Positions 15,251 through 24,563 of a stretch of DNA of 64,000 bases are shown one piece after another. Source of the stretch: JAAOII01 sp965207705 (GTDB lineage: Bacteria > Pseudomonadota > Gammaproteobacteria > CBDBNL01 > JAAOII01); contig OZ242292.1 in assembly GCA_965207705.1 (NCBI GenBank), forward strand, positions 248,001 through 312,000. Reading direction: 5' to 3'. The position numbers were made by a program, and so were the translations under genes. The notes below the pieces were generated by a model, which saw only the letters and a program-made list of their open reading frames with translations, was not told where the DNA came from and ran no database searches. Position 1 is the first letter of the stretch. Every line of letters begins with the position of its first letter.

Positions 15251-15986
15251 GAAGTCCGTGTTCGGCAAAGGATAGTGTGTCGGTGCCGCTAATGATGAAG
15301 TGGTCAATTAGTTCAATATTCAATAAATCACAAGCGCTTTTAATGGTTTGAGTGGCATATTTATCTGCGGCGCTGGGTTTTAGCATCCCAGATGGATGAT
15401 TATGCGCAATAATCAGGTGGGCGGCATTTACTTCCAAAGCGCGTCTCATTATTTCACGCGGATGAACAGTGGCAACATCTATGGTGCCAGTAAACATCTC
15501 GCGATATTCCAATACCCGATATCTGCTATCCATAAAAATACAGGCAAATATTTCGCGTGGACTGGCGCCCAATTTATGCATTAAGTATTCTTTCAGTTTT
15601 TTACTAGATGTTATAGGTGATGACTCACGCTTCATAACATCTTCCAAGTAGCGCCGTGCTAGTTCCATAACCGATTGCAGCTGGACATACTTGGCATTGC
15701 CTAAGCCCTTTTTACTGCAAAAATCATCACGGTTAGCCGTAAGTAGCCATTGTAGACCTTGTTCTTTGATTAAATCTGCTGCCAATTCCATTACATTTTT
15801 GCCGCGGTAGCCAACCCGAAGGAATATGGCAAGTAGTTCAGTATCAGATAGATACTCGGCGCCCTTTTGCAGGAGTTTTTCGCGCGGCGCATCAGCAGCA
15901 ATTTTCCATGGGCTCTGCTTTAGCGGCTTTAGTGCCTTTGGCTCCGCGCTACTGGGGCTGGGCTTGTTTGACTTGTGCTGTTTCAT
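15246..15986 (-). CDS. radC: RadC-family JAB/MPN domain protein
   Basis: About 246 aa, with an N-terminal helix-hairpin-helix-like segment (LSDTELLAIFLRVGYRGKNV) and a C-terminal JAMM metalloprotease-like domain holding E in REMFTGTIDVATVHPREI and the metal motif IIAHNHPSGMLKPSAAD. Despite the historical repair name, RadC's biochemical role is unsettled. The ATG at 15986 (MKQHKSNKPSPSS) is preferred; the frame extends to 16019. It overlaps the 3' end of recN by about 38 bp, so the two are probably co-transcribed. The stop TAG lies in a dispersed palindrome. Confidence 0.9.
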   Translation of the reverse strand: MKQHKSNKPSPSSAEPKALKPLKQSPWKIAADAPREKLLQKGAEYLSDTELLAIFLRVGYRGKNVMELAADLIKEQGLQWLLTANRDDFCSKKGLGNAKYVQLQSVMELARRYLEDVMKRESSPITSSKKLKEYLMHKLGASPREIFACIFMDSRYRVLEYREMFTGTIDVATVHPREIMRRALEVNAAHLIIAHNHPSGMLKPSAADKYATQTIKSACDLLNIELIDHFIISGTDTLSFAEHGLL

Positions 15987-17733
15987 TAAGACGTGCCTCA
16001 TGCAACAATTTTGCCGCATAGTTAAGCGCGTCTTGCTCTAATTTCTCTCCGCTAACCATTCTGGCAATCTCCTGTTGTTTTTCCTTATCAGTAAGCATTC
16101 TTATTTTACTAAGCATTTCCTTGCCATTTTGCGATTTAACAACCGCATAGTGATTATTACCATAAACCGCGCTCTGCGGTTGATGGGTTATACATATTAT
16201 TTGGGCGCTAAGCCCTAATTCTGCTAAACTTTGCCCCACCCGAGATGCCGCCTTGCCCCCTATTCCACTATCTGCCTCATCAAATATCAACACTGGTACT
16301 GCGGAATGACGCGCTACCACCTTGCTGATTGCCAATGCCGCCCTTGATAGCTCACCGCCAGATGCAATGCTTTTTAACGCCAGCAGTTGTCCCATCGGAG
16401 TGGTGGCAAGCAAAAATTCTATGTCGCTATCTCCTGCGGGACTAAGCTTATTCATATAAGTAAACTTAGTGGCGAAACGGCAATTCATCTGTAACTGCGC
16501 CAGCTGCTCAGCGGTTTCTTTGTTGAATTGCTGCGCCACCTCTTTGCGTTTTGCGGTAAGGTTCGCTGCCATAGCGCGACATTCTTTAGTAAGCGTAGCA
16601 ATTTCTTGCTCTTTTTCTTGGATGCGAGCATCAAGCTGGTCTAAGTTTTCCCATTCTTTTTGCCTTTCTTCGCGCAATTCCACCAGTTGTTCGGGTTGAA
16701 TATTATGCTTGCGTGCCAGGCGGTGTGCCTCGCTTATTTTAGTGTTTAGTTCTTCCAGCTTGCCCGAGTCAATATCCAAATTAGAAGTGTAGTTCTGTAA
16801 TTCATCTGCAACTTCACGTAATAAAATCTCCGCCTGACTTAGGGTTTCGGTAAATGCGTTAAGTTTCTTATCTTTGACAGAACTCAACAAAGAAGATAAC
16901 TCGTTTATTCCATTTAGTAAGGGTTGCTTAGATGCTCCTATACTATCCCCCATGCCATTCCCGCGGTCATTCATTCCATCGCCAATATCTCCATCCATTG
17001 CGCCTGTGGCGGCAACTGCATCATCGCCATCTAATATAAGCAAACAATTACGGACAGTCGCCAATAGGTCGCCCGCATTATTCAAGCGGTGATGGTCTTC
17101 TTCCAGCTGCTTATATTCGTCTGCGCTGAATTGATTTCTTTCCAGTTCATCCAGCTCATGACGCAACAAATCCATAGTTCTGGTGTCGTTCTTACCGAAA
17201 TTACGTAACTCAGCAAGTTCTTTCTTTTTATTCATCATATTGGAATAAGCATCCGTATAAGTACTTGCCTCGCCGCTTAACTTGCCATAATCGTCTATAA
17301 AATGGACGTGATTTTGTTTATGTAATAAAACTTGATGAGCATGCTGTCCTTGTATACTGACAAGAAAGTTGCCAAGTCGTTTTACATCATCCAGTGTTAC
17401 TGGAGTGCCGTTTATGAAAGCCCGCGATGCTCCACCAGCGGCGATTATACGGCGTAAAATGCAATCGTTATCAGCTAATAGGTCGCGTTCATCCAACCAT
17501 TCTTGCGCTTGCTTTAGTTGGGATATATCAAAAATAGCGTTTATTTCAATTTTATCGCTGCCCTCACGCACCAAAGATGGGCTGCCTCGTTCGCCCAGCG
17601 CCAAGCCCATTGCATTAATAAGGATTGACTTGCCAGCGCCGCTCTCACCAGTGATTACACTCAGCCCTGCTTTGAAGTCCAGGGATATATTATCAACCAG
17701 GACAAAGTTGCGAATACTAAGATGAGTCAGCAT
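15949..17733 (-). CDS. recN: DNA repair ATPase RecN
   Basis: RecN is an SMC-like ATPase acting at double-strand breaks. The 594-aa protein has Walker A in VITGESGAGKSILINAMG (about 28-45), a long coiled-coil middle, the ABC signature LKSIASGGELSRAALAI and Walker B VPVLIFDEADSGIGGKAA. A Gly/Asp/Met-rich insertion (about residues 225-260: DGDIGDGMNDRGNGMGDS) interrupts the coiled coil and is unlike the family. The gene overlaps hemH upstream by 17 bp and radC downstream. Its place in a folate/heme/recN/radC run suggests one long transcript. Confidence 0.94.
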   Translation of the reverse strand: MLTHLSIRNFVLVDNISLDFKAGLSVITGESGAGKSILINAMGLALGERGSPSLVREGSDKIEINAIFDISQLKQAQEWLDERDLLADNDCILRRIIAAGGASRAFINGTPVTLDDVKRLGNFLVSIQGQHAHQVLLHKQNHVHFIDDYGKLSGEASTYTDAYSNMMNKKKELAELRNFGKNDTRTMDLLRHELDELERNQFSADEYKQLEEDHHRLNNAGDLLATVRNCLLILDGDDAVAATGAMDGDIGDGMNDRGNGMGDSIGASKQPLLNGINELSSLLSSVKDKKLNAFTETLSQAEILLREVADELQNYTSNLDIDSGKLEELNTKISEAHRLARKHNIQPEQLVELREERQKEWENLDQLDARIQEKEQEIATLTKECRAMAANLTAKRKEVAQQFNKETAEQLAQLQMNCRFATKFTYMNKLSPAGDSDIEFLLATTPMGQLLALKSIASGGELSRAALAISKVVARHSAVPVLIFDEADSGIGGKAASRVGQSLAELGLSAQIICITHQPQSAVYGNNHYAVVKSQNGKEMLSKIRMLTDKEKQQEIARMVSGEKLEQDALNYAAKLLHEARLNETAQVKQAQPQ

Positions 17734-18856
17734 AATAATCTGGATGTTTTGCTTTGAGGTTTTGCGCCAATTGGCTAGTTTGTTTACTGTTTTTGGCAGT
17801 ATTGTTCAGTCCCAATTTTTCCACCCAGTCCTTAGTATTTTGCTCAATAATTGCCATAAGAGCATCTATATGCTCATCACTATCATTAAGGCAAGGGATA
17901 TAGCCAAACTCACTGCCGCCAGCATTAATGAATATCTCGCGATTCTCTTGGTCAATCTCTTCTAATGTTTCAACACAATCAGAAGCAAATCCAGGGCATA
18001 CTATTTGCACATTCTTAACTCCTTGAGCTGGCAATGACTCTAAAGTTTTATCAGTATAAGGTTGTAGCCAAGGCGATTTGCCAAAGCGGGATTGAAAACA
18101 AAGCATGTATTCATCGGATTTAAGACGTAGCTTCTCTGCCACTAGGCGCGCTGTTTTATAACATTGGCAATGATATGGGTCGCCCTTTAGTAATGAACTT
18201 ACAGGCATGCCATGGAACGAAAACATCAACAGCTGCGGCTTGCCATGCTTGCTTTGATAGGCAGTAATAGAATTAGCAACTGCGCTAATGAACTCTGGCT
18301 CATCATGATATGAGTTAATTGTGCGTAGTTGCGGCACCAAGCGCCAGCGCTGTAATTGAGTGGTGACTGCATCAAAAACCGAAGCAACTGTGCTGCATGA
18401 ATACTGCGGATATAGTGGCAGCACCAAGAGTTTGCTAATATTTTTTTGTTGGAGACGATTCATTGCATCTGTAATGGAGGGGTTGCTATAGCTCATCCCC
18501 AGTTCAAGCGCAACGGGTATATTCAGTTTTTTGGCTAAGGCAGCGCTAAGTTTTTTATGCTGCCCTGCGGAATAAATCGTAAGTGGCGAGCCCTTGGGCT
18601 GCCATACCTTGCGATACGCAGCAGCAGAACGAGGAGACCTAAATGGAATGATGATGCAGTTTAAGATGAACTTCCATTTGAGAGACGAGTTCTCTATAAC
18701 TCGGGTATCATTAAGGAACTTTCGCAAGAAAGGTCGCAGCCCCGCGGCTGTGGGGGCTTCAGGGGTGCCGAGGTTAGCTAATAGAATACCAAGCGTCTCT
18801 TTGCCATTGCCATGCTTGTAATCTTGCGCTCCTAAATATGAAACCATTGTAATCAT
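17717..18856 (-). CDS. hemH: Ferrochelatase
   Basis: HemH inserts Fe(II) into protoporphyrin IX, the last heme step. The 379-aa sequence has GILLANLGTPEAPTA near the start, LLMFSFHGMPVS with the metal-binding His, CFQSRFGKSPWLQPYTD, and CPGFASDCVETLEEI with the catalytic Glu. IPCLNDSDEHIDAL closes the domain. A C-terminal tail (about 345-379, KNSKQTSQLAQNLKAKH) is lineage-specific. Start: ATG at 18856 or 18847. It lies 14 bp downstream of folK and overlaps recN. Confidence 0.94.
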   Translation of the reverse strand: MITMVSYLGAQDYKHGNGKETLGILLANLGTPEAPTAAGLRPFLRKFLNDTRVIENSSLKWKFILNCIIIPFRSPRSAAAYRKVWQPKGSPLTIYSAGQHKKLSAALAKKLNIPVALELGMSYSNPSITDAMNRLQQKNISKLLVLPLYPQYSCSTVASVFDAVTTQLQRWRLVPQLRTINSYHDEPEFISAVANSITAYQSKHGKPQLLMFSFHGMPVSSLLKGDPYHCQCYKTARLVAEKLRLKSDEYMLCFQSRFGKSPWLQPYTDKTLESLPAQGVKNVQIVCPGFASDCVETLEEIDQENREIFINAGGSEFGYIPCLNDSDEHIDALMAIIEQNTKDWVEKLGLNNTAKNSKQTSQLAQNLKAKHPDYYADSS

Positions 18857-18870
18857 TGTAATTATCGTAG

Positions 18871-19329
18871 TTAGAGCTCTGTAGAGCTGTTGTTGGTTAA
18901 CTTATTCTTGAGTTGTGGCGCCAGCTCAGATATAATGGTTTGTAAAAAATCCCGTTTATACACATCTTCGTCCACTATATCGTCATTCCACACAGCTAAA
19001 TCCAGGTCTATGGTGCGCGGCTCTTCGCAGCTACCTGGTTGCCGTCCCAGTTGTAATTCTATTTTTTTAAGATTACTTATCAGCTCTATTTGCGAAGATT
19101 GAGTGGAGATTAAGCATCCAGTATTGATGAAGTCCGCCTGCTCATAAGCAACATCAACCGCTTTGGTTTTAAGCCATCTGGCATGCTTCAGGACATTAAA
19201 TGATTCGTTCAATATATCAATAGCCGCCTGAATATTTGTCTCAGGGTTAATGTTAGAACCCAATGCTACTATTGCTTTATTCCCGGGGGGGTGATTACCA
19301 GGGGGGTGATTAGATGAGGCATTATTCAT
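18871..19329 (-). CDS. folK: HPPK, hydroxymethyldihydropterin pyrophosphokinase
   Basis: FolK transfers pyrophosphate from ATP to 6-hydroxymethyl-7,8-dihydropterin. Signatures: IVALGSNINPETNIQAA near the N-terminus and the family block RTIDLDLAVWNDD with its catalytic Asp pair. At 152 aa it is a typical length. The first 15 residues contain a duplicated NHPPG word, from a 15-bp tandem repeat. The ATG overlaps the folB stop as TAATG, so translational coupling with folB is likely. Confidence 0.9.
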   Translation of the reverse strand: MNNASSNHPPGNHPPGNKAIVALGSNINPETNIQAAIDILNESFNVLKHARWLKTKAVDVAYEQADFINTGCLISTQSSQIELISNLKKIELQLGRQPGSCEEPRTIDLDLAVWNDDIVDEDVYKRDFLQTIISELAPQLKNKLTNNSSTEL

Positions 19330-19763
19330 TAATTACTACCGCTAATTTCTACCCCTACAGAATCACTAAACCTAAGAGCCCCTGGCTTTTCGCCCTTAAC
19401 TAAGGCGCTGATAACCAGTGGGTCATCCAGTACTATTTTTAATACCCCTGCTGTTAGTTTCTCTAACAATCCAAACCTATGATTTTCTACATAAGCAATT
19501 ATTTTCTTGCTGATGTTTTTGTAGTTGACAGTATCTTCTATGCTATCAGTTCCACAGGATGTTATGACTAAGGGATTACACTTAATGAATATATTTAATA
19601 CCAAGTCCTGGCGGTTTTCTTGCTCCCATTCGTTGATACCTATAAAAGTACGCAGACGCATATTTTCAATTTGAATATAAATGTCTCCCTTATCATCATT
19701 AAGCAATTTATTAACAAATTTAGCGGGGAGTGGCGGAGCAAAGCGCGGGGATTTTTTTATCAC
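19329..19763 (-). CDS. folB: Dihydroneopterin aldolase
   Basis: FolB converts dihydroneopterin to 6-hydroxymethyl-dihydropterin, the substrate of FolK encoded immediately downstream. The 144-aa protein shows IQIENMRLRTFIGINEWEQE (pterin-binding Glu region), DTVNYKNISKKI, RFGLLEKLTAGVLKIV and a C-terminal RFSDSVGVEI. The likely start is a GTG at 19763, 16 bp after ftsH. About 20 extra residues precede the conserved fold, so a shorter form is possible. Confidence 0.88.
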   Translation of the reverse strand: MIKKSPRFAPPLPAKFVNKLLNDDKGDIYIQIENMRLRTFIGINEWEQENRQDLVLNIFIKCNPLVITSCGTDSIEDTVNYKNISKKIIAYVENHRFGLLEKLTAGVLKIVLDDPLVISALVKGEKPGALRFSDSVGVEISGSN

Positions 19764-19779
19764 AAAATCCTCTTTACCC

Positions 19780-21741
19780 CTATGAAGAACCCAATTGAAT
19801 GTTGCTCTTAGGGATTTTAGGAGTTCTGACTTTGGGCTTGTTAGACCCAGTCGCTTTATTTGTTTTAGCAGTTTTTGTTTTGGCAGCAGCTTTTTTCTTG
19901 GCTTGCCCTGCCAACCAATCCTTAGGAGGGTTCGGCTTCTTACCTTGCATTATTGCCTCAATTTGTTCCGCCTCTATGGTCTCATATTTGATTAAGCTGT
20001 CCGCCATAACTTTGAGCTTACTCATATTCTTCTTCAATATACTGCGTGCAACCTCATAAGCATTGGTAAGAATATTATGCACTTCATCATCAATCTTTTT
20101 GGCAGTATCTCCAGAAATATTAACCTTGCCTGTTGCCATGCTTCTGCCAAGGAACACCTCATCTTCATCGTTATCATACATCTGCGCTCCCAATTTATCC
20201 GACAGCCCCCATTTGGTAACCATAGCGCGCGCCATTTTGGTAGCTCTCTCTATATCATTTGAGGCGCCAGTAGTTACATACTCCTTGCCAAAGATTAATT
20301 CTTCCGCCGCCCGTCCACCAAATAAGCTGCATAATTGGCTTTTTAGCACCAACTTGCTTTGGCTGTACTTATCTTCTTCGGGCAAAAACATAGTCACGCC
20401 AAGAGCGCGTCCGCGTGGAATTATAGTAACTTTATACACTGGGTCATGCTCGGGAACACTGAGCCCAACTATAGCATGTCCTGCTTCGTGATAGGCGGTA
20501 AGTTCTTTATCCTTATCGTTCATTACCATAGAACGTCTTTCAGCCCCCATCATAATTTTGTCCTTAGCCATTTCAAGCTCGGTTATAGTCACCTCTTTCT
20601 TATTTCTACGGGCTGCAAGCAATGCTGCCTCATTTATGATATTGGCAAGATCTGCCCCTGAAAAGCCAGGGGTGCCGCGAGCTATCGCCATAGCATCATC
20701 GTCATTTTTATGTGGAACCTTTTTTAGATGAACCTTAAGAATTGCTTCCCGTCCTTTAATGTCGGGCAGAGGCATTATCACCTGGCGGTCAAAACGTCCT
20801 GGTCTTAACAGCGCAGGGTCTAAAACATCGGGGCGGTTGGTAGCTGCAATTACTATGGTCCCATCTTGTTTTTCAAAGCCATCCATTTCAACCAGCAGCT
20901 GATTGAGGGTTTGCTCGCGTTCATCATGTCCGCCGCCTAATCCAGCGCCGCGCTGCCTTCCTACTGCATCTATTTCGTCAATGAATATAATGCAAGGCGA
21001 GCTTTTTCTTGCCTGATTAAACATATCGCGAACTCTTGAAGCGCCAACCCCGACAAACATCTCAACAAAATCAGAACCTGATATGGTAAAGAAAGGAACG
21101 CCTGCTTCGCCAGCTATTGCTCGCGCCAGCAAGGTCTTGCCTGTGCCAGGCAGACCACACATAAGCACTCCGCGCGGAATACGCGCGCCTATTTTATGAA
21201 ACTTTTCCGGATCTTTCAGAAATTGGACTATCTCCTCCACCTCTGATTTTGCCTCTTCAACCCCTGCTACATCGCTGAATTTGGTAGTGATTTCTTCTTT
21301 GGAAAGCGCTTTGGCGCGGCTTTTACCAAATGTCATTGGGTTGCCTTTACCGCCGCCCATTCCTCCTTGCATGCTACGCATAGCAAAGTATAGAATCCCA
21401 AACAAAAGTAAAACGGGAAAAGAAGCGATAAGCAACTGACGCCACATACCCTGCCTGTGCGGTTCTACGCCATTGACCTCAACATTATTGCGCAAAAGGT
21501 CATCCATTAATCTGCTGTCTTCAGCGGCGGGCCTGGTAGTGGTAAATTTATCGCCGTTGGGTAAAATACCACGTATGGTATAACCGTCTATGGTAACACT
21601 TGAAACCCCTCCTTGATTTATCTCCTTAATAAAATCAGAATAATTCATAGTTTTTGCTTGGGGCGCTATATCTAAGCCATTGCCAAATATTGCGCCTAAG
21701 AAAGCCAACACTACGAGCCATAAAAGAATACTTCTCATCAT
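19780..21741 (-). CDS. ftsH: ATP-dependent zinc metalloprotease FtsH
   Basis: FtsH is a membrane-anchored AAA+ protease that degrades misfolded membrane proteins and regulators. From the ATG at 21741 (MMRSILLWLVVLAF) there is a first membrane segment, a periplasmic domain, and a second membrane segment (LLIASFPVLLLFGILYFAM). The Walker A CGLPGTGKTLLARA, Walker B IIFIDEIDAVG and SRH block DPALLRPGRFDRQ follow. The zinc motif is HEAGHAIVGL. The tail is Lys/Ala-rich. The frame runs up to 21795, but those residues do not fit the family. It follows rlmE, as in the enteric rrmJ-ftsH pair. Confidence 0.96.
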   Translation of the reverse strand: MMRSILLWLVVLAFLGAIFGNGLDIAPQAKTMNYSDFIKEINQGGVSSVTIDGYTIRGILPNGDKFTTTRPAAEDSRLMDDLLRNNVEVNGVEPHRQGMWRQLLIASFPVLLLFGILYFAMRSMQGGMGGGKGNPMTFGKSRAKALSKEEITTKFSDVAGVEEAKSEVEEIVQFLKDPEKFHKIGARIPRGVLMCGLPGTGKTLLARAIAGEAGVPFFTISGSDFVEMFVGVGASRVRDMFNQARKSSPCIIFIDEIDAVGRQRGAGLGGGHDEREQTLNQLLVEMDGFEKQDGTIVIAATNRPDVLDPALLRPGRFDRQVIMPLPDIKGREAILKVHLKKVPHKNDDDAMAIARGTPGFSGADLANIINEAALLAARRNKKEVTITELEMAKDKIMMGAERRSMVMNDKDKELTAYHEAGHAIVGLSVPEHDPVYKVTIIPRGRALGVTMFLPEEDKYSQSKLVLKSQLCSLFGGRAAEELIFGKEYVTTGASNDIERATKMARAMVTKWGLSDKLGAQMYDNDEDEVFLGRSMATGKVNISGDTAKKIDDEVHNILTNAYEVARSILKKNMSKLKVMADSLIKYETIEAEQIEAIMQGKKPNPPKDWLAGQAKKKAAAKTKTAKTNKATGSNKPKVRTPKIPKSNIQLGSS

Positions 21742-21841
21742 AATCGTTTTGTGAATTTTAACATAATCATTACATTTTATAAGGGCAAACTCCAACTTTG
21801 CAATAATTATTTTAGTTATTTAATTAAGTAGCAATTTTTTA

Positions 21842-22423
21842 TTATCCCCTTGTTGCCAATAGATATACCTCGCGTGAATTATTTTTGGATGCAGCAGGTT
21901 TTACAATACGCACCTTATAGTTATGTTGACGCAACTCATTCAGATAATCTTGAAACTCACTTCCTTGAAACATCTTTATAAGAAAAACACCCGCATCAGG
22001 ATTCAGATGATGCTCCGCTTGTTGCAAAGCCGCAGTGGCAAGTTCCTGCATAAGAACTTGGTCGCGTAAATGATTACCAGATATATTAGGCGCCATGTCG
22101 GATAAGAGTAAATCAAACTTCGCTCCTTTGGTTAATTGTTTAATTTTGTCATCGGTGGTTGTCTCCAGTAAATCGCTCTGCAGTATAGTAGCCCCTGCAA
22201 TAGGTTGCATTGGGACAATATCGCAAGCAATTATTTTGGCATGAGATGCCCGTTCTGTTAGCACCTGAGTCCAGCCGCCAGGCGCCGCGCCTAATTCTAA
22301 TATGCGATTGCAGGGGGCAATGAAGTTGTATTTATCGTCCAGCTGTTTGAGTTTCCAAGCGGAGCGCGCTCTGTATCCTTGTTGTTCTGCCTGTTGTTGA
22401 TAGAAGTCCTTTTGTTTTTTCAT
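21842..22423 (-). CDS. rlmE: 23S rRNA 2'-O-methyltransferase
   Basis: RlmE (FtsJ/RrmJ) methylates U2552 of 23S rRNA. Motifs: YRARSAWKLKQLD with the first catalytic Lys, SAM loop ILELGAAPGGWTQVL, LLLSDMAPNISG with the catalytic Asp, VFLIKMFQGSEF with the second Lys, and the terminal SREVYLLA with Glu. The start at ATG 22423 (MKKQKDFYQQQAEQQG) fits the family better than 22441, whose extra residues come from repeat sequence. It precedes ftsH by about 100 bp. Confidence 0.94.
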   Translation of the reverse strand: MKKQKDFYQQQAEQQGYRARSAWKLKQLDDKYNFIAPCNRILELGAAPGGWTQVLTERASHAKIIACDIVPMQPIAGATILQSDLLETTTDDKIKQLTKGAKFDLLLSDMAPNISGNHLRDQVLMQELATAALQQAEHHLNPDAGVFLIKMFQGSEFQDYLNELRQHNYKVRIVKPAASKNNSREVYLLATRG

Positions 22424-22433
22424 GTGGTTAGTC

Positions 22434-22510
22434 GCGAGCATTCCGATGGTGCGTTGCGAGCGTCAGGCATTTTGCGGGCGGAGCGCAGCTCCGCCCCTAC
22501 AGCAGACCTG
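22434..22510. repeat. Dispersed composite palindromic element
   Basis: TCGCGAGCATTCCGATGGTG, then CGTTGCGAGCGTCAGGCATT and the palindrome core at 22471-22500, ending in CTACAGCAGACCT. It fills most of the gap between acs and rlmE. It shares the full composite layout with the copies at 15122 and (inverted) 4831. Confidence 0.85.
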
Positions 22511-22526
22511 CGTAACAAGTAAGTAA

Positions 22527-24464
22527 TTATTTATTTTGGTGTTTGGTTATGAGGTCTTGGACTACTGAAGTATCGGCGAGAGTTGATACATCGCCTAACT
22601 CTTCATATTCATCCGCAGCTATTTTCCTTAAAATACGCCGCATAATCTTGCCCGAGCGGGTCTTAGGCAAAGATGGCGCCCAAATAATAATATCCGGCGC
22701 AGCTATCGGGCTAATTTCCTGGCGCACATGATTGACTAATTCCTTACATAGTTCATCGCATTCTTCAACTCCCTTAATGGTGGTGATATAAGCATATATC
22801 CCCTGCCCTTTAATGTCATGAGGATAGCCGACAATTGCTGCCTCAGCAACGGCTTCATGCCCAACCAAAGCGCTTTCTATCTCGGCAGTTCCCAAACGAT
22901 GTCCCGATACATTAAGAACATCGTCTATGCGTCCAGTTATCCAATAGTAACCATCTTTGTCGCGCCTGGCGCCATCGCCTGTGAAGTAGTAATTTTTGTA
23001 AGTGCTAAAGTAGGTATCCACAAATCTTTTGTGATTGCCGTATATTGAGCGGCTTTGCCCGGGCCAAGAATCCTTGATAACCAAAGGTCCGCTTGCTTCT
23101 CCACTCTGCTCATTGCCGTCAGCATCTAAGATGGCTGGCTGCACTCCAAAAAAAGGCAGGGTTGCTGAGCCAGGTTTTAATTCGGTGGCGCCTGGCAGTG
23201 GAGTAATCATGTGTCCGCCTGTTTCAGTTTGCCACCAAGTATCAACTACTGGAATATTGTCTTTGCCAAGCACCTTACGATACCATTCCCAGGCATTAGG
23301 GTTAATTGGTTCGCCCACAGTTCCCAGCACCTTAAGGGAGTCAAGCGAGCATTTACTATATATATCATCGCCATCTCGCATAAGTGCGCGAATAGCCGTA
23401 GGAGCTGTATAGAAAATATTAATCTTATGCTTGTCTATAATCTCGCCCCATCTTGCCGAACTTGGGTAATTGGGCAATCCTTCATACATAACAGTAGTGG
23501 CTCCATTGCCAAGAGGTCCATAAACAATATAGGTATGCCCAGTGACCCAGCCCACATCCGCGCCACACCAAAATATATCTCCGTCATGATAGTCAAAAAC
23601 ATATTTATGGGTCATTGCTGCCCACACCATATAACCGCCAGTGGTATGCTCTAATCCTTTAGGAGCTCCAGTGGAACCAGACGTGTATAAAATGAATAAT
23701 TTGTCCTCTGCCCCCATTGGTTCAGCAGCGCATTCATCACTCTGTTCAGCAACCAGTTCATCATACCAAACATCGCGCCCCTGTTTAAAATCTATTGCTG
23801 CGCTGGTATACTTCACTACCAGTACATTTCGGACTATATCAGTTTTAGTTAATGCTTTATCAACATTATTCTTTAACCCTATTGACTTGCCGCCGCGAAT
23901 CCCTTCATCCGCAGTAATAACTAAACGACTAGCGGCATTGTCAATTCTATTTGCCAGTGCCTCAGGTGAGAAGCCACCAAACACCACCGAATGAATAATG
24001 CCCAAGCGCGCGCATGCCAACATGGCAATCGCCGCCTCAGGTATCATCGGCATATATATAGTGGCGACATCCCCTTTTTTGTAGCCAAGCTGCTTGAGTC
24101 CATTAGCAAGTCGGCACACCTGTTGATGTAATTCACCATAAGAAATGGTCTTACTTTTATCGGGGGTGTCTCCTTCCCAGATTATCGCCGCTTGTTCTCT
24201 TCTGGTTGCCAGGTGCCTGTCAATGCAGTTATAGCATGCATTCAATACTCCGTCCTCAAACCATTTGATATGGACATCCTGCGGGGCAAAAGAAACATCT
24301 TTGATTTTAGTATAGGGGGTGAACCAATCCAGTATTTTGCCTTCCCGTTGCCAAAAGCTCTCAGGGTTTTTAATGGATTCTTCGTATAATTGGGCGTACT
24401 TTGAACTGTCTGCCCAAGAGGTTTTGGCAAACTTAGCGTCTACCGGATACTTAATGTCTTGCAT
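22527..24464 (-). CDS. acs: Acetyl-CoA synthetase
   Basis: Acs activates acetate to acetyl-CoA through acetyl-AMP. The 645-aa sequence is full length. Visible motifs: the adenylate-forming signature LFILYTSGSTGAPKG (about 260), VDTWWQTETGGHMITPLPG (about 410), YYFTGDGARRDKDGYYWITG and RIDDVLNVSGHRLGTAEIE. The C-terminal PKTRSGKIMRRILRKIA carries the catalytic Lys that is reversibly acetylated in relatives. Its leader contains a 15-bp tandem repeat. A TPR protein and a sodium/solute symporter lie upstream on the same strand, so joint acetate use is possible. Confidence 0.97.
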   Translation of the reverse strand: MQDIKYPVDAKFAKTSWADSSKYAQLYEESIKNPESFWQREGKILDWFTPYTKIKDVSFAPQDVHIKWFEDGVLNACYNCIDRHLATRREQAAIIWEGDTPDKSKTISYGELHQQVCRLANGLKQLGYKKGDVATIYMPMIPEAAIAMLACARLGIIHSVVFGGFSPEALANRIDNAASRLVITADEGIRGGKSIGLKNNVDKALTKTDIVRNVLVVKYTSAAIDFKQGRDVWYDELVAEQSDECAAEPMGAEDKLFILYTSGSTGAPKGLEHTTGGYMVWAAMTHKYVFDYHDGDIFWCGADVGWVTGHTYIVYGPLGNGATTVMYEGLPNYPSSARWGEIIDKHKINIFYTAPTAIRALMRDGDDIYSKCSLDSLKVLGTVGEPINPNAWEWYRKVLGKDNIPVVDTWWQTETGGHMITPLPGATELKPGSATLPFFGVQPAILDADGNEQSGEASGPLVIKDSWPGQSRSIYGNHKRFVDTYFSTYKNYYFTGDGARRDKDGYYWITGRIDDVLNVSGHRLGTAEIESALVGHEAVAEAAIVGYPHDIKGQGIYAYITTIKGVEECDELCKELVNHVRQEISPIAAPDIIIWAPSLPKTRSGKIMRRILRKIAADEYEELGDVSTLADTSVVQDLITKHQNK

Positions 24465-24511
24465 AATAGTTGTAAATTTTTAAATAATGTGAGTACAAAA
24501 TTAATTATTTA

Positions 24512-24563
24512 GATGCGTTTATTTGGATGGCATTTATTTAGATGGCATTTATTTAGATGTATA
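24512..24563. repeat. 15-bp tandem repeat between acs and the TPR gene
   Basis: GATGGCATTTATTTA occurs twice perfectly (24526-24540, 24541-24555) with partial copies on both sides. The TPR gene's stop codon lies inside it. Confidence 0.85.

Noticed and set aside
20063..20661. Several 60-142 codon plus-strand frames over ftsH
   Set aside because: All are antisense shadows of a well-conserved gene, as are similar frames over rpoB, rpoC, acs, aceE and tuf.
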